The notes beneath the pieces were generated by a model. It saw only the letters and a list, made by a program, of their open reading frames with translations, was not told the DNA's origin and did not search any database. A stretch of 64,000 bases of DNA. It comes from Lewinellaceae bacterium (GTDB lineage: Bacteria; Bacteroidota; Bacteroidia; Chitinophagales; Saprospiraceae). Made by a program: the position numbers and the translations under genes. Below are positions 28,085-36,897 of the stretch, piece by piece; positions within the stretch are counted from its first letter, which is position 1, and every line of letters begins with the position of its first letter. The stretch covers positions 2,900,501 to 2,964,500 of the forward strand of contig JACJYK010000001.1 in the NCBI GenBank assembly GCA_020636135.1. Reading direction: 5' to 3'.

Positions 28085-29641
28085 TTAACCCTGCTCACGG
28101 ATGGCATTCAATCCTTCCCGCAGGATCTTCTGCACCGGGCTTTTTGAGGTACATACGTACTCACACAAAGCCAGATCTTCTTCCGAAAGCTCCAATATAC
28201 CCAACCCCTCCATACTCTCCAGGTCACCGGCCAGAATGGATTTGATCAGATGCTGAGGATAAATATCCATGGGTAAGACTTTCTCATATTGACCGGTCAC
28301 TACCAATGCGCGTTTTTCACCGTGGGTGTTGGTATCCACATTGTAAGCTTTATGGTCGACCCATGAATTGAAATACGTCTTGGAAAGTGAGGGAATGGCT
28401 TTGCCGGGTACCAGCCAGCCAAACGTGTCGTAATAGTCCCCTTCGGGGATGACCGTGACCTGGTCATCGTGGATATTCAGGAAGCCTTCCGGCTTTTTTG
28501 CCTCCCCGGTCAATACATCGCCAGAAATGATGCGGGAATGTGTATCCGTAAGGCTGCCAGCCAGCAGTTCTCCGATATTGGCACCTACAACCGTACGCAC
28601 ATAATGCGGGTCTTTCACTTCAGAGCCACAGATCACCACTACCCGGCCCATATCCATATGACGATCCAGGATCAATTTACCCAACGTAATCACTTCCTGC
28701 ACACCCAGGGTCCATACTACGTCACCATTTTTGATCGGTGCGGTGTGGTGCATCTGTATGCCTACATTCCCGGCCGGGTGAATCCCTTTAAACCAGGTCT
28801 TCTCCACATGCTGGGCACCAGTGAATGCTTTATTAGGAGCCTGGCTACCATTGGCATTGAGGCCGAGATATACCTTGCCGTCCGTAAGCTTGCTCAGTAC
28901 ATCCAATCCCTGCTGGAATGCAGCTTCCTGTCCTTCGACAACCAGATTAAGGTCCGGCGCCAGCGGGGCGGTATCAAACGTGGAAATAAAGATATTTTTG
29001 GGCGTTACTTCCGGATCGGCAATTACGTCAAACGGACGCTGATTGATCAGCGGCCAGAAACCGGAAGACTTCAGGTAGCTGATGATGGAAGCACGATCGG
29101 ATTTCTGCAAGTCCAGTGCCGGCAATTCCCGGTATTTCTGATCCTTGTCCGCCAGGATGACCACTTCAGCTATTGAACGCTTTTCGCCCCGGTTGATGGC
29201 AATGACCTCGCCACTTACCGGAGCCACATATTTGATGGACTCGTCGTTTTTGTCGTGAAACAGCGGATCCCCGGCTTTCACTTCATCCCCTTCATTCACC
29301 TCCATCTTGGGGATTGGCGAAATCCCGCGGAAATTGGGCGGTATAACTGCAAAGCGGGTCACCTGACCACCTTCGACGATCTTGCTGCTGGCGGCACCCT
29401 GGATATTCAGGTTGAAACCCTTCTGCAAACCGACAAACTTGCCTCCGCCGGTATAGGACGGAGCCTTGGATCCTTTACGGTAAAAAAGGTCCCCCAACAA
29501 TCCCAGCGCCGCCAGTACGACGACGATAAGGACGATCCAAAATGAATTTGAACTGGGTGAACTGGTGGTTGATTGGGCTTGTATTGAGAGAAGACCGGAT
29601 ATTAAAAATATCCCTGATAGAGCTGTTTTTCGCATTCCCAT
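28085..29641 (-). CDS. nqrA: Na+-NQR subunit A with added N-terminal signal peptide and membrane anchor
   Basis: NqrA is normally a soluble cytoplasmic subunit of about 450 residues, near the quinone site. Here 518 residues are encoded. Residues 3-23 look like a cleavable signal peptide (ending QAQ), 24-33 are Ser/Thr-rich, 34-53 form a membrane helix (WIVLIVVVLAALGLLG) followed by RKGSK, and the NqrA fold starts near 69 (KFVGLQKGFNLNIQG). The predicted topology, with a periplasmic N-terminus and one helix, places the NqrA domain in the cytoplasm as required. Starts at residue 1 or 3 are equally possible. It is the first gene of the operon. The extension is discussed as a finding. Confidence 0.93.
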   Translation of the reverse strand: MGMRKTALSGIFLISGLLSIQAQSTTSSPSSNSFWIVLIVVVLAALGLLGDLFYRKGSKAPSYTGGGKFVGLQKGFNLNIQGAASSKIVEGGQVTRFAVIPPNFRGISPIPKMEVNEGDEVKAGDPLFHDKNDESIKYVAPVSGEVIAINRGEKRSIAEVVILADKDQKYRELPALDLQKSDRASIISYLKSSGFWPLINQRPFDVIADPEVTPKNIFISTFDTAPLAPDLNLVVEGQEAAFQQGLDVLSKLTDGKVYLGLNANGSQAPNKAFTGAQHVEKTWFKGIHPAGNVGIQMHHTAPIKNGDVVWTLGVQEVITLGKLILDRHMDMGRVVVICGSEVKDPHYVRTVVGANIGELLAGSLTDTHSRIISGDVLTGEAKKPEGFLNIHDDQVTVIPEGDYYDTFGWLVPGKAIPSLSKTYFNSWVDHKAYNVDTNTHGEKRALVVTGQYEKVLPMDIYPQHLIKSILAGDLESMEGLGILELSEEDLALCEYVCTSKSPVQKILREGLNAIREQG

Positions 29642-29800
29642 GGTTAAGAATTATTGCCTTGGAAGCTAGTCGTCAAATCGTTTTTCAAAAACTCCGCAAA
29701 TATAGAAAGCTTTTATATTAAAATCACAGAACCTATGTAGCTTCAAGAAAGAACTCATTATTTAGACCAAATCTAAACATAATGCCCGGCAGGCATTCCG

Positions 29801-30409
29801 TCAGGTCTGTTGTCTATGCCATTCCCTGCGCCACGAGACCCATCCAAAAACCGCAACCAGTGTATAAATGAGGTATAAAAGAGCATACAGGTAGGCAGAC
29901 CGGGACCAGGTTATGCCGATGTAGGCGACATCGATCAGAATCCAGTAAAGCCAGTTTTCCAATCTTCTTTTTACGGTAAGCCAGGTAGCTACTATTGCTC
30001 CGATGGTTGTGAAAGCATCCGCATAAGTGGCAGCTGCAGGTGTATAATTATCGAAAAAATAACCAAATAACAGACTGAGAGGTACGATCCAGATCATCAG
30101 TTTCAGATGTTCCGCCCAGGGCATGCGTTCGATCCGGATACCCGTGCCGGATGCAGAGGCATTCCACTGAACGAGTCCCCACACCCCCATTCCCACATAA
30201 AACAACTGAAGAATGGCATCAAGGTAGAGCAGATAATAGTAGACATCAGCATAAGCCCACAGTAAACAGCTTACGATACCCCAGTACCAGCAGGAACGTT
30301 GTTGCCGGGCCGCCAGCAACACGTAAACGATGCCGGTCCCCAGAGCTAGCCACTCGTACCAGGCAAAACCAATCAATGCCGTGCGGACTTCATTCCAGAA
30401 AGCCGCCAT
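29801..30409 (-). CDS. pnuC: PnuC-like nicotinamide riboside transporter
   Basis: A 202-residue inner-membrane protein with seven helices and many tryptophans, as in PnuC (WYEWLALGTGIVYVLLAAR, WYWGIVSCLLWAYADVYYY, NWLYWILIDVAYIGI). PnuC proteins take up nicotinamide riboside for NAD synthesis by facilitated diffusion driven by intracellular phosphorylation. It begins 9 bases after the OmpA-family gene on the same strand and 160 bases before nqrA. The NAD link with NQR is suggestive only. Substrate within the Pnu group (riboside, thiamine, riboflavin) cannot be fixed from sequence. Confidence 0.85.
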   Translation of the reverse strand: MAAFWNEVRTALIGFAWYEWLALGTGIVYVLLAARQQRSCWYWGIVSCLLWAYADVYYYLLYLDAILQLFYVGMGVWGLVQWNASASGTGIRIERMPWAEHLKLMIWIVPLSLLFGYFFDNYTPAAATYADAFTTIGAIVATWLTVKRRLENWLYWILIDVAYIGITWSRSAYLYALLYLIYTLVAVFGWVSWRREWHRQQT

Positions 30410-30418
30410 TTGCTGCTG

Positions 30419-32836
30419 TTATTCGGACCCTTTCACGAAGGCACGAATTCGCGCTTCCGCAACATTGGGAATTGCGTTGGTAACCAATTGAATGGTTACT
30501 TCATATTCCCCCTGTTTATCCGTGCTGTCAAAGGTTACTTTAACCTCCCCCGATTTACCGGGGTGGATGGCTTCCTTAGGCCACTTAACCTTCAGGTCCT
30601 TGCCCGCGGTAGCCAATCGTATGATCAGGTCAGAGTCTCCCGTATTCGTAAACACAAAAGTGTGATCCTTAACATCTCCTGCTTTTAATAAGCCGAAATC
30701 GTGGAAGGATTCATCAAACTTCAGGACGGGCATCAGTATACGGATAACCGGGTCGGCTGAAGCGTCGGGACCTCCGTGATTCTGATTGTTCGGCTGTGAC
30801 AGGATCTCTTTCTGAATTTCGATGGTGGTTGGTCCTTCCAGGATCTTGAACTCCGTGCGCCGGTTGAACCGGTGTTCGTCGTCGGAACAGGGAACCCCAT
30901 TGGTACAACGATTCAGGATAAACCGTTCGCCATAACCTACCGCCTTGATGCGATTGGGGTCTATTCCCCGCTCCACCAGCCAACGCTTGGCTGATTCGGC
31001 GCGGCGCTGGGAAAGATTATCGTTGTAAGCATCATTACCCTGTGAGTCCGTATGCGAACCCAACTCGATAACCATTTCGGGATACCGGTTAAGCAGATCC
31101 AGCAGGACAGCAAGGTCTTTCTCAGCATCCGGTAATATCTGATCGTCATCAAAATTATAATAGATATTACTCAAGCGGATTGGCTCTGTCACGGTAATGG
31201 TCTCGGTCTCTGGTTTCGCAGGTTTTTGTTTCAGCCGGATGGCGCGCTTGATGGTGTAATCATCCACGATTCCCACGGTGTGAAACTGGATGGTGTCCGG
31301 AAAATATCCTTCCCGGTCCACCGTTGCTGTGTAGGCCTTTTCGCCTTCCAGAGGAATATCAAAGATGTTGTTGTCATCCTGCTTCAGGCTGGCCGCCGGC
31401 TGGTCCGCCCGTTCATCTTCCAGCATCTCGAAAACCTTGACGGTAGCTCCGGATAGGGCCTGGCCTTTGTCATCAAATATTCCTGCCAACAGGTTGATCT
31501 TAATGGTCTTTTCCGTGAAGAAGTAAATGTCATCACAGCACGTCTTGTTCATGACCGAACGTGCGGTTGGACTGGCCCGGTTGGAAACCAAAAATCCGTT
31601 AACCCCGGATCCGTCTACGTAAAAACTCAGGTCATCGGCTGTCGAGTTAAAACGGTAGCCCATATTTTTAGGCTCACTCCAGGTGCTTCCATTCCATTCG
31701 GTTGAAAAGATGTCAAAGCCCCCCATTCCGGTTCTGCCGTCGGTTGAAAAATACAACTTGCCGTCCCGGTAATAGGGTGAAAGGTCGTCACCGGCGGTAT
31801 TGATCACATCACCCAGATTGACGGGAGCACCAAAGGCATCCGCACTCTGCCGGGGAGCATAGTAGAGGTCGAAGCCACCTTTCCCTCCGGGGATATTGGC
31901 CGCAAAAAAGAGCACATTATCTCCGTACAGCTCTCCTTCCATCGGGTGCTTGACCAGGTAGTCACCATTGATGCCCTGTACAAATTTAGGTGGTGTCCAG
32001 CCCCTGCCCCGTTTGGTGGAGACAAACAGTTTGCTTTCTGTCAATGAATCACCGTCATAAGCCATGCGGATAAAATACATGGTGGAACCATCCGGTGAGA
32101 TGAAGACATTCCCATTGTGGATACCTTCCACATTGATATCATCGGGCAGCGCTTTGGGTTTATCCCATTTGCCTTTATCGTCCTTGGAAGTCTCATAGAT
32201 CTTGGCATAGAGGTCGGTCTCCTTGCCGTCCTTTACCAGCAATTTATTGCGCTGAAAGGAGGTTATGTACAGGTTGCCTTCCGCATCCATACTCGGAGAG
32301 GCATCGGTGTACATGGAATTGACCGGCCGGCCCAAATTGATGACAAGCATGTCCTCATTCTTGGGCAGATCATCCTGTGCAAGAATACCTGCCACTTCTT
32401 TCTGAACCATCGGCCTCAATGGGTTCTGCGGAAAACTATCCAGGAAATATTTGAATTCCTGGAAGGCCTCCTGATATTTTCCATTTTTACGGAGGTAGAG
32501 ACCGTAATAATAACGGGAATCGGGATACTGATTTTTAGTATCACGCTTGGCGATCCGTCCCCACCAGGCTTCGGCCAGTTTATAATTCCGCAGTTCACCA
32601 TAGATCCCTGCAATTCTGACGGCCAGCTCTTCCGTCCTCAATTCCTTATACGCCTCTTCATACCACTGGACCGCATTGACATAATCATGTTGCTCCAACT
32701 TTTCATCCGCAGCCTCAATCAGTAACGGTGGCGTGGTGCCCCGGATAGGCTGGGCGAATAAACCAGTAAACCACACTGTGAAAACGGCGAGGATGGTAAA
32801 GCGAAGCATTATCATCTTGCACATATTGTTATCCAT
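30419..32836 (-). CDS. OmpA-family protein with PD40 repeats and C-terminal DUF1573 domain
   Basis: An 805-residue exported protein. In order: signal peptide (to about residue 29, FAQ), TPR-like helices (about 35-150), WD40-like PD40 beta-propeller (about 180-450, DASPSMDAEGNLYIT, SPDGSTMYFIRMAYDG, LSPYYRDGKLYFSTDGRTG), carboxypeptidase-regulatory-like domain (about 455-550), OmpA peptidoglycan-binding domain (about 565-680, ELGSHTDSQGNDAYNDNLSQ) and a DUF1573 Ig-like domain (about 710-800, FDESFHDFGLLKAGD). It follows the PorP/SprF gene by 10 bases. This pairing is typical of type IX secretion and gliding accessory modules (PorE-like). The C-terminal DUF1573 domain is an addition I do not recall from PorE. 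Confidence 0.88.
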   Translation of the reverse strand: MDNNMCKMIMLRFTILAVFTVWFTGLFAQPIRGTTPPLLIEAADEKLEQHDYVNAVQWYEEAYKELRTEELAVRIAGIYGELRNYKLAEAWWGRIAKRDTKNQYPDSRYYYGLYLRKNGKYQEAFQEFKYFLDSFPQNPLRPMVQKEVAGILAQDDLPKNEDMLVINLGRPVNSMYTDASPSMDAEGNLYITSFQRNKLLVKDGKETDLYAKIYETSKDDKGKWDKPKALPDDINVEGIHNGNVFISPDGSTMYFIRMAYDGDSLTESKLFVSTKRGRGWTPPKFVQGINGDYLVKHPMEGELYGDNVLFFAANIPGGKGGFDLYYAPRQSADAFGAPVNLGDVINTAGDDLSPYYRDGKLYFSTDGRTGMGGFDIFSTEWNGSTWSEPKNMGYRFNSTADDLSFYVDGSGVNGFLVSNRASPTARSVMNKTCCDDIYFFTEKTIKINLLAGIFDDKGQALSGATVKVFEMLEDERADQPAASLKQDDNNIFDIPLEGEKAYTATVDREGYFPDTIQFHTVGIVDDYTIKRAIRLKQKPAKPETETITVTEPIRLSNIYYNFDDDQILPDAEKDLAVLLDLLNRYPEMVIELGSHTDSQGNDAYNDNLSQRRAESAKRWLVERGIDPNRIKAVGYGERFILNRCTNGVPCSDDEHRFNRRTEFKILEGPTTIEIQKEILSQPNNQNHGGPDASADPVIRILMPVLKFDESFHDFGLLKAGDVKDHTFVFTNTGDSDLIIRLATAGKDLKVKWPKEAIHPGKSGEVKVTFDSTDKQGEYEVTIQLVTNAIPNVAEARIRAFVKGSE

Positions 32837-32846
32837 ATAAACTTCA

Positions 32847-33875
32847 TTAAAAACGCGGACAGAAAAAGATATTGTCTGCCTTTGGCTTTTTATAAATGCG
32901 GGCGATGTATGAAGCCGCTATTTCGATCCCGCCCACGGTCTTACTGGCAGACGAGAATTTGGAGGCATTGACATCATACGCCATACCCACCCGGAATGGC
33001 CCGTAGTCCATACCTACCAGCACTTCGATGGCATCACCAAAACGATATCCGGGACCGAAACTGAACAGGATGTTCTTTTCAGGATCAAGCAAAAACCCTA
33101 CCGGTAATTGAAGCGCCGCTTCAGAGGCGGAGCCTACTTTCTGAAAAAGAAAGGCCGGTGTCAATAACAGACGGTCTGATAAAACATAGTTGAATGCCGC
33201 ATGGGCCAGCAGCCGGTTAGGCTTCAGCGACCGTCCGGATTTACGCAATGAGATATTCGGCCCGGCGATGTGTCCTACCGAGATGCCGATCGACATATCC
33301 AGTACATCATTCACAACCCCCTGGTAAGAAAGTCCGGCGGTGATATCCGTTTTGTCCTTGCCGGTTGCCTTTTTACTCTCCTTGTCATTCAGGTCTGATT
33401 TATCCGGACTGGTAGCCCCACCGGGCAACAATTCATCTTCGAATTCCAGATCCTGAACGTTGCCGAAGTAGCGGAAAGATTTGCCACCCTGTACGCCAAT
33501 GGAGAACACCCTTGAAGCGTCTTTATCCAGGCCTATATGGTAGGTACCACTCAGATAGGCGCCACCCTGCGTCAGATTGCCGGCACCGGATACATCCTGG
33601 TAAATGGTAGCTCCAATCCCCACCCAATCCTGTTTGCGGAACCCGGTTATGATGGGCGCATCGACGTATAAAGAAGGTGTCTGATAAGCTTCAGCAACCG
33701 AGAACCACTGAGTTCTGAATATTCCTCCAATCCGGAAAGTTCCCTCGTAATTACCAGTCAAAGCAGGGTTCATTGTTAAGGGCGACATGTAAAACTGTGA
33801 AAAATGAATATCCTGGCTAAACACCGGGAGGGCTGCCAGCAGGAAAATGCAAATTTTCAAGTAGACATTACGCAT
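32847..33875 (-). CDS. PorP/SprF-family outer-membrane protein (type IX secretion-associated)
   Basis: A 342-residue beta-barrel protein with signal peptide (ends FSQ) followed by the family start DIHFSQFYMSPLTMNPALTG. PorP/SprF proteins sit in the outer membrane and help deliver or anchor T9SS cargo, often with an OmpA-family partner as here. The operon reads PorP-OmpA-PnuC. No giant SprB-like adhesin adjoins it; the next gene upstream is divergent. Whether this is the core PorP or one of several paralogues cannot be told from the window. Confidence 0.92.
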   Translation of the reverse strand: MRNVYLKICIFLLAALPVFSQDIHFSQFYMSPLTMNPALTGNYEGTFRIGGIFRTQWFSVAEAYQTPSLYVDAPIITGFRKQDWVGIGATIYQDVSGAGNLTQGGAYLSGTYHIGLDKDASRVFSIGVQGGKSFRYFGNVQDLEFEDELLPGGATSPDKSDLNDKESKKATGKDKTDITAGLSYQGVVNDVLDMSIGISVGHIAGPNISLRKSGRSLKPNRLLAHAAFNYVLSDRLLLTPAFLFQKVGSASEAALQLPVGFLLDPEKNILFSFGPGYRFGDAIEVLVGMDYGPFRVGMAYDVNASKFSSASKTVGGIEIAASYIARIYKKPKADNIFFCPRF

Positions 33876-33951
33876 AGCATGTGTTTGTAATGCGAAAGAT
33901 AATCTTTATTTGGCGAACACGCCTATTTCTTTAACGCTTCGGGGTTTATTG

Positions 33952-33989
33952 CGCGTTGGTTAAACCTTTGGAAAATGTCAACCAACGCG
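33952..33989. repeat. Perfect 10-bp inverted repeat between porP-like gene and DUF2279 gene
   Basis: CGCGTTGGTT (33952-33961) and AACCAACGCG (33980-33989) are exact reverse complements with an 18-base spacer. No T-run follows on the minus strand and only an A-rich run on the plus. It lies in the divergent promoter region, so an operator or leader hairpin is more likely than a terminator. Confidence 0.5.
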
Positions 33990-34148
33990 TAAATCAACAA
34001 AAAATTCAGCGGGTTCATTCTGTTCCGCCTAAAATTTATCAGTTTAGTCCACCTAATGTTCCGAAATGGCCGGCCGATCAGCATTGGTTCCAATTACAGG
34101 TGTTCACATCACGGATCAGGATGTTACGGAATGTTTCTAAATTCGGGC

Positions 34149-35147
34149 ATGCATGAAAAACGTGTCACCCGATATGCATTCATTTGTTTGTTTTTATTAC
34201 TCGGTAGTACGATCCGGATAACTGCCCAGCAACAGGCTGGTTCGTGGCAGCGTTTCTGGACGCCAGCAGACACCTTTCACCAGGCCCGGTTTTGGATCGC
34301 CACAGGTAGTGGAACCGCCTTGTACGCGGTAACTATGGTGGGGTTGAATGAGGCCTGGTACAAGACTTTTCCGCGCAGTTCTTTTCACCTCCATAATGAT
34401 TGGGGAGAGTGGCTTATGATGGACAAGTTCGGCCATGCATTCACCACTTATACGGAAAGCCGGCTGCTGACGCAGGGCGCCCGCTGGACCGGGATGCGGG
34501 AATCATCCTCGCGATGGCTGGGTACCGGCGTAGCACTGGGTCTACAGACGAGCATTGAATGGCTCGATGGTCATTCCAGTCAGTGGGGCTTCTCCTGGCC
34601 GGACATGGGTTTTAATGGCCTGGGTGCACTTACTTACGCGGTGCAGGATATGATCTGGCACGATCAGCGGGTGGTGTGGAAGGTGTCCAACTGGTTGCCG
34701 GCCTATCCGGCCCAACCGAGGACAGAACTGGGTGGCTATTCGCTGCGCCAGCGGTCAGAAGAACTTTTCGGCTCTGGATGGGCAGAGCGGTATCTGAAAG
34801 ATTACAACGCGCAATCGGTGTGGTTATCCATCAGCCCCAAGGCTTTTTTTCGGGATTCGCGATGGCCTCCATGGCTGAATATTGCACTGGGATACAGCGC
34901 TGAAAACATGTTCGGCGGTTATGCCAACCGTTGGGTGCTTCCGACCGGCCAGTTTGTCCAGCTCGATGCAACCAGTTATCCCCGCTACAGCCAATATCTG
35001 TTATCTCTGGATATTGATTTCACCCGTATACCCACCAAAAGCCCATTTCTGAAAGCCGTTTTCGAGGCATTAAATGCCTTCAAATTCCCTTTCCCGGGTC
35101 TTGAATACAACTCCCTGGGGCAATGGAAAGCCGGGTGGCTGTATTGA
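34149..35147 (+). CDS. DUF2279 family exported protein
   Basis: A 332-residue protein with a signal peptide (AFICLFLLLGSTIRITAQ) and a DUF2279 (YfiM-like) domain, recognised by DKFGHAFTTYTESRLL and the following glycine/tryptophan-rich helices. DUF2279 proteins are common in Bacteroidota and of unknown function; outer-membrane or periplasmic location is likely. I start at the ATG at 34149 because the upstream extension to 34056 is not signal-like. It diverges from the PorP-type operon. Confidence 0.8.
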   Translation: MHEKRVTRYAFICLFLLLGSTIRITAQQQAGSWQRFWTPADTFHQARFWIATGSGTALYAVTMVGLNEAWYKTFPRSSFHLHNDWGEWLMMDKFGHAFTTYTESRLLTQGARWTGMRESSSRWLGTGVALGLQTSIEWLDGHSSQWGFSWPDMGFNGLGALTYAVQDMIWHDQRVVWKVSNWLPAYPAQPRTELGGYSLRQRSEELFGSGWAERYLKDYNAQSVWLSISPKAFFRDSRWPPWLNIALGYSAENMFGGYANRWVLPTGQFVQLDATSYPRYSQYLLSLDIDFTRIPTKSPFLKAVFEALNAFKFPFPGLEYNSLGQWKAGWLY

Positions 35148-35251
35148 AAACACCTTCGTCAATTACCTTGAGAATGGTTCAATTAGAGACCTTGCAGACC
35201 AATTAGTTGGCAGGGATTACCTATTTTAGGCCCGAATAAAAAAACAATTTC

Positions 35252-36877
35252 ATGTCATCCAGTAATCAACCGATAACCCCTCAACAAGCTATTGAATCGA
35301 TTATCAAGAACAATGAATTGGTCTGGAATGCCTCATCGGCAGCGCTCATTGAAGCAGCATTACTGAACCGTGAAGGTGACCTGGCAGATAATGGAGCACT
35401 TACCGTGGAAACCGGAATATTCACCGGAAGGAGTCCTCAGGACCGTTATCTGGTGAAAGATGAAATTACTGCTGAAAAGGTACACTGGGGCAACCACAAT
35501 CAACCCACGACACCGGAGGTATTCTACCGGTTATTGGGTAAAATGAAAGACTACCTGAAAGGCAAAAAACTGTATGCCCGGGATGCCTATGCGTGTGCAG
35601 ATAAAACCTACCGGATGAAGCTACGCGTTTTTAATACCCTGGCCTGGCATAATTTGTTTGCATACAATATGTTTTTGCGCCCTTCCCCGCACAAGCTATC
35701 CGATTTCAAACCGGACTTTACCATCCTTTGTGTACCGGAGTTCACAGCCGATCCGGAGACTGATGGCACCAGGTCTTCCAATTTTGTGATCGTCAACTTT
35801 ACCGAGAAAATGGTGATCATTGGAGGAACTGCCTATGCCGGTGAAATGAAGAAATCCATCTTCTCCGTCCTCAATTTCACCCTGCCCACGGAAAAGAATG
35901 TGTTTCCCATGCACTGCTCGGCGAATGTAGGCCCGGATCACGATACCGCCTTGTTTTTTGGGTTGTCCGGCACGGGAAAAACCACCTTGTCCGCTGATCC
36001 TCACCGCTACCTGATCGGTGATGACGAACATGGCTGGTCCGAACATTCCGTATTTAATTTCGAAGGGGGCTGTTATGCTAAAGTCATCAACCTGGACGAG
36101 GAAAAAGAGCCGGATATTTACCGGGCAATACGTTTTGGCGCCATTGTCGAAAACACCCGCTTTTTTACCGGCACGCGTGACATTGACTATACCGACAGCA
36201 GTGTAACCGAGAATACCAGAACCTCGTATCCCATTCATTTCATCCAGAATCACCTGGAACCGGCAGTAGGCGGTACACCTCACCACGTGTTCTTTCTGAC
36301 CTGTGATGCCTATGGGGTGCTGCCACCAATCACCCGGCTGGACAAGGCACAGGCGATGTATCACTTCCTGGCAGGATACACGGCCAAGGTCGCCGGTACC
36401 GAAGCGGGTGTGAAGGAACCCCAGGCCACATTCAGTACCTGCTATGGCGCTCCTTTCATGCCATTGCCACCATCCACCTATGCCCGCATGCTGGGCGAGC
36501 GGATGGAAAAGCACCAGGTGCAGGTATGGTTGATCAATACCGGATGGACGGGAGGCCCTTATGGCGTCGGAAAACGGATCGATATTCGCTACACAAGGGC
36601 CATGATCCATGCGGTACTCGCCAATAAAATGGAAAAAGTAGGTTACCGGCAGCATTCGATCTTTAAAATTTCCATACCCATGCATTGCCCGGGAGTACCG
36701 TCATCTGTATTAAGCCCGCGCGAGACCTGGAAAAATGACCGCGCTTATTATGCCCAGGCCAACAAACTGGCTCTGAAATTCATCGCCAACGATGAGAAAA
36801 TGCAGTGGAAACTGGGATCAGAAATTCTGGTCGGCCAGCCGATACCGAACAATAGTTATGAAGTCATTTATCCCTGA
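35252..36877 (+). CDS. pckA: Phosphoenolpyruvate carboxykinase (ATP)
   Basis: Converts oxaloacetate and ATP to PEP, ADP and CO2 for gluconeogenesis, or the reverse in mixed-acid metabolism. The 541-residue protein is full length. Kinase-1a P-loop GLSGTGKTT lies at 237-245, and the metal-binding kinase-2 motif IGDDEHGWSEHSVFNFEGG follows. RSPQDRY near residue 50 and the conserved NTGWTGG loop are intact. It appears to be a single-gene or two-gene unit, with the phosphoesterase 20 bases downstream. Confidence 0.97.
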   Translation: MSSSNQPITPQQAIESIIKNNELVWNASSAALIEAALLNREGDLADNGALTVETGIFTGRSPQDRYLVKDEITAEKVHWGNHNQPTTPEVFYRLLGKMKDYLKGKKLYARDAYACADKTYRMKLRVFNTLAWHNLFAYNMFLRPSPHKLSDFKPDFTILCVPEFTADPETDGTRSSNFVIVNFTEKMVIIGGTAYAGEMKKSIFSVLNFTLPTEKNVFPMHCSANVGPDHDTALFFGLSGTGKTTLSADPHRYLIGDDEHGWSEHSVFNFEGGCYAKVINLDEEKEPDIYRAIRFGAIVENTRFFTGTRDIDYTDSSVTENTRTSYPIHFIQNHLEPAVGGTPHHVFFLTCDAYGVLPPITRLDKAQAMYHFLAGYTAKVAGTEAGVKEPQATFSTCYGAPFMPLPPSTYARMLGERMEKHQVQVWLINTGWTGGPYGVGKRIDIRYTRAMIHAVLANKMEKVGYRQHSIFKISIPMHCPGVPSSVLSPRETWKNDRAYYAQANKLALKFIANDEKMQWKLGSEILVGQPIPNNSYEVIYP

Positions 36878-36897
36878 CCAAAATCAACCATCACCTG

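Noticed and set aside
35696..36685. 329-codon frame antisense to pckA
   Set aside because: It is a shadow of a strongly coding gene in a fixed frame; the pckA protein explains the sequence completely.
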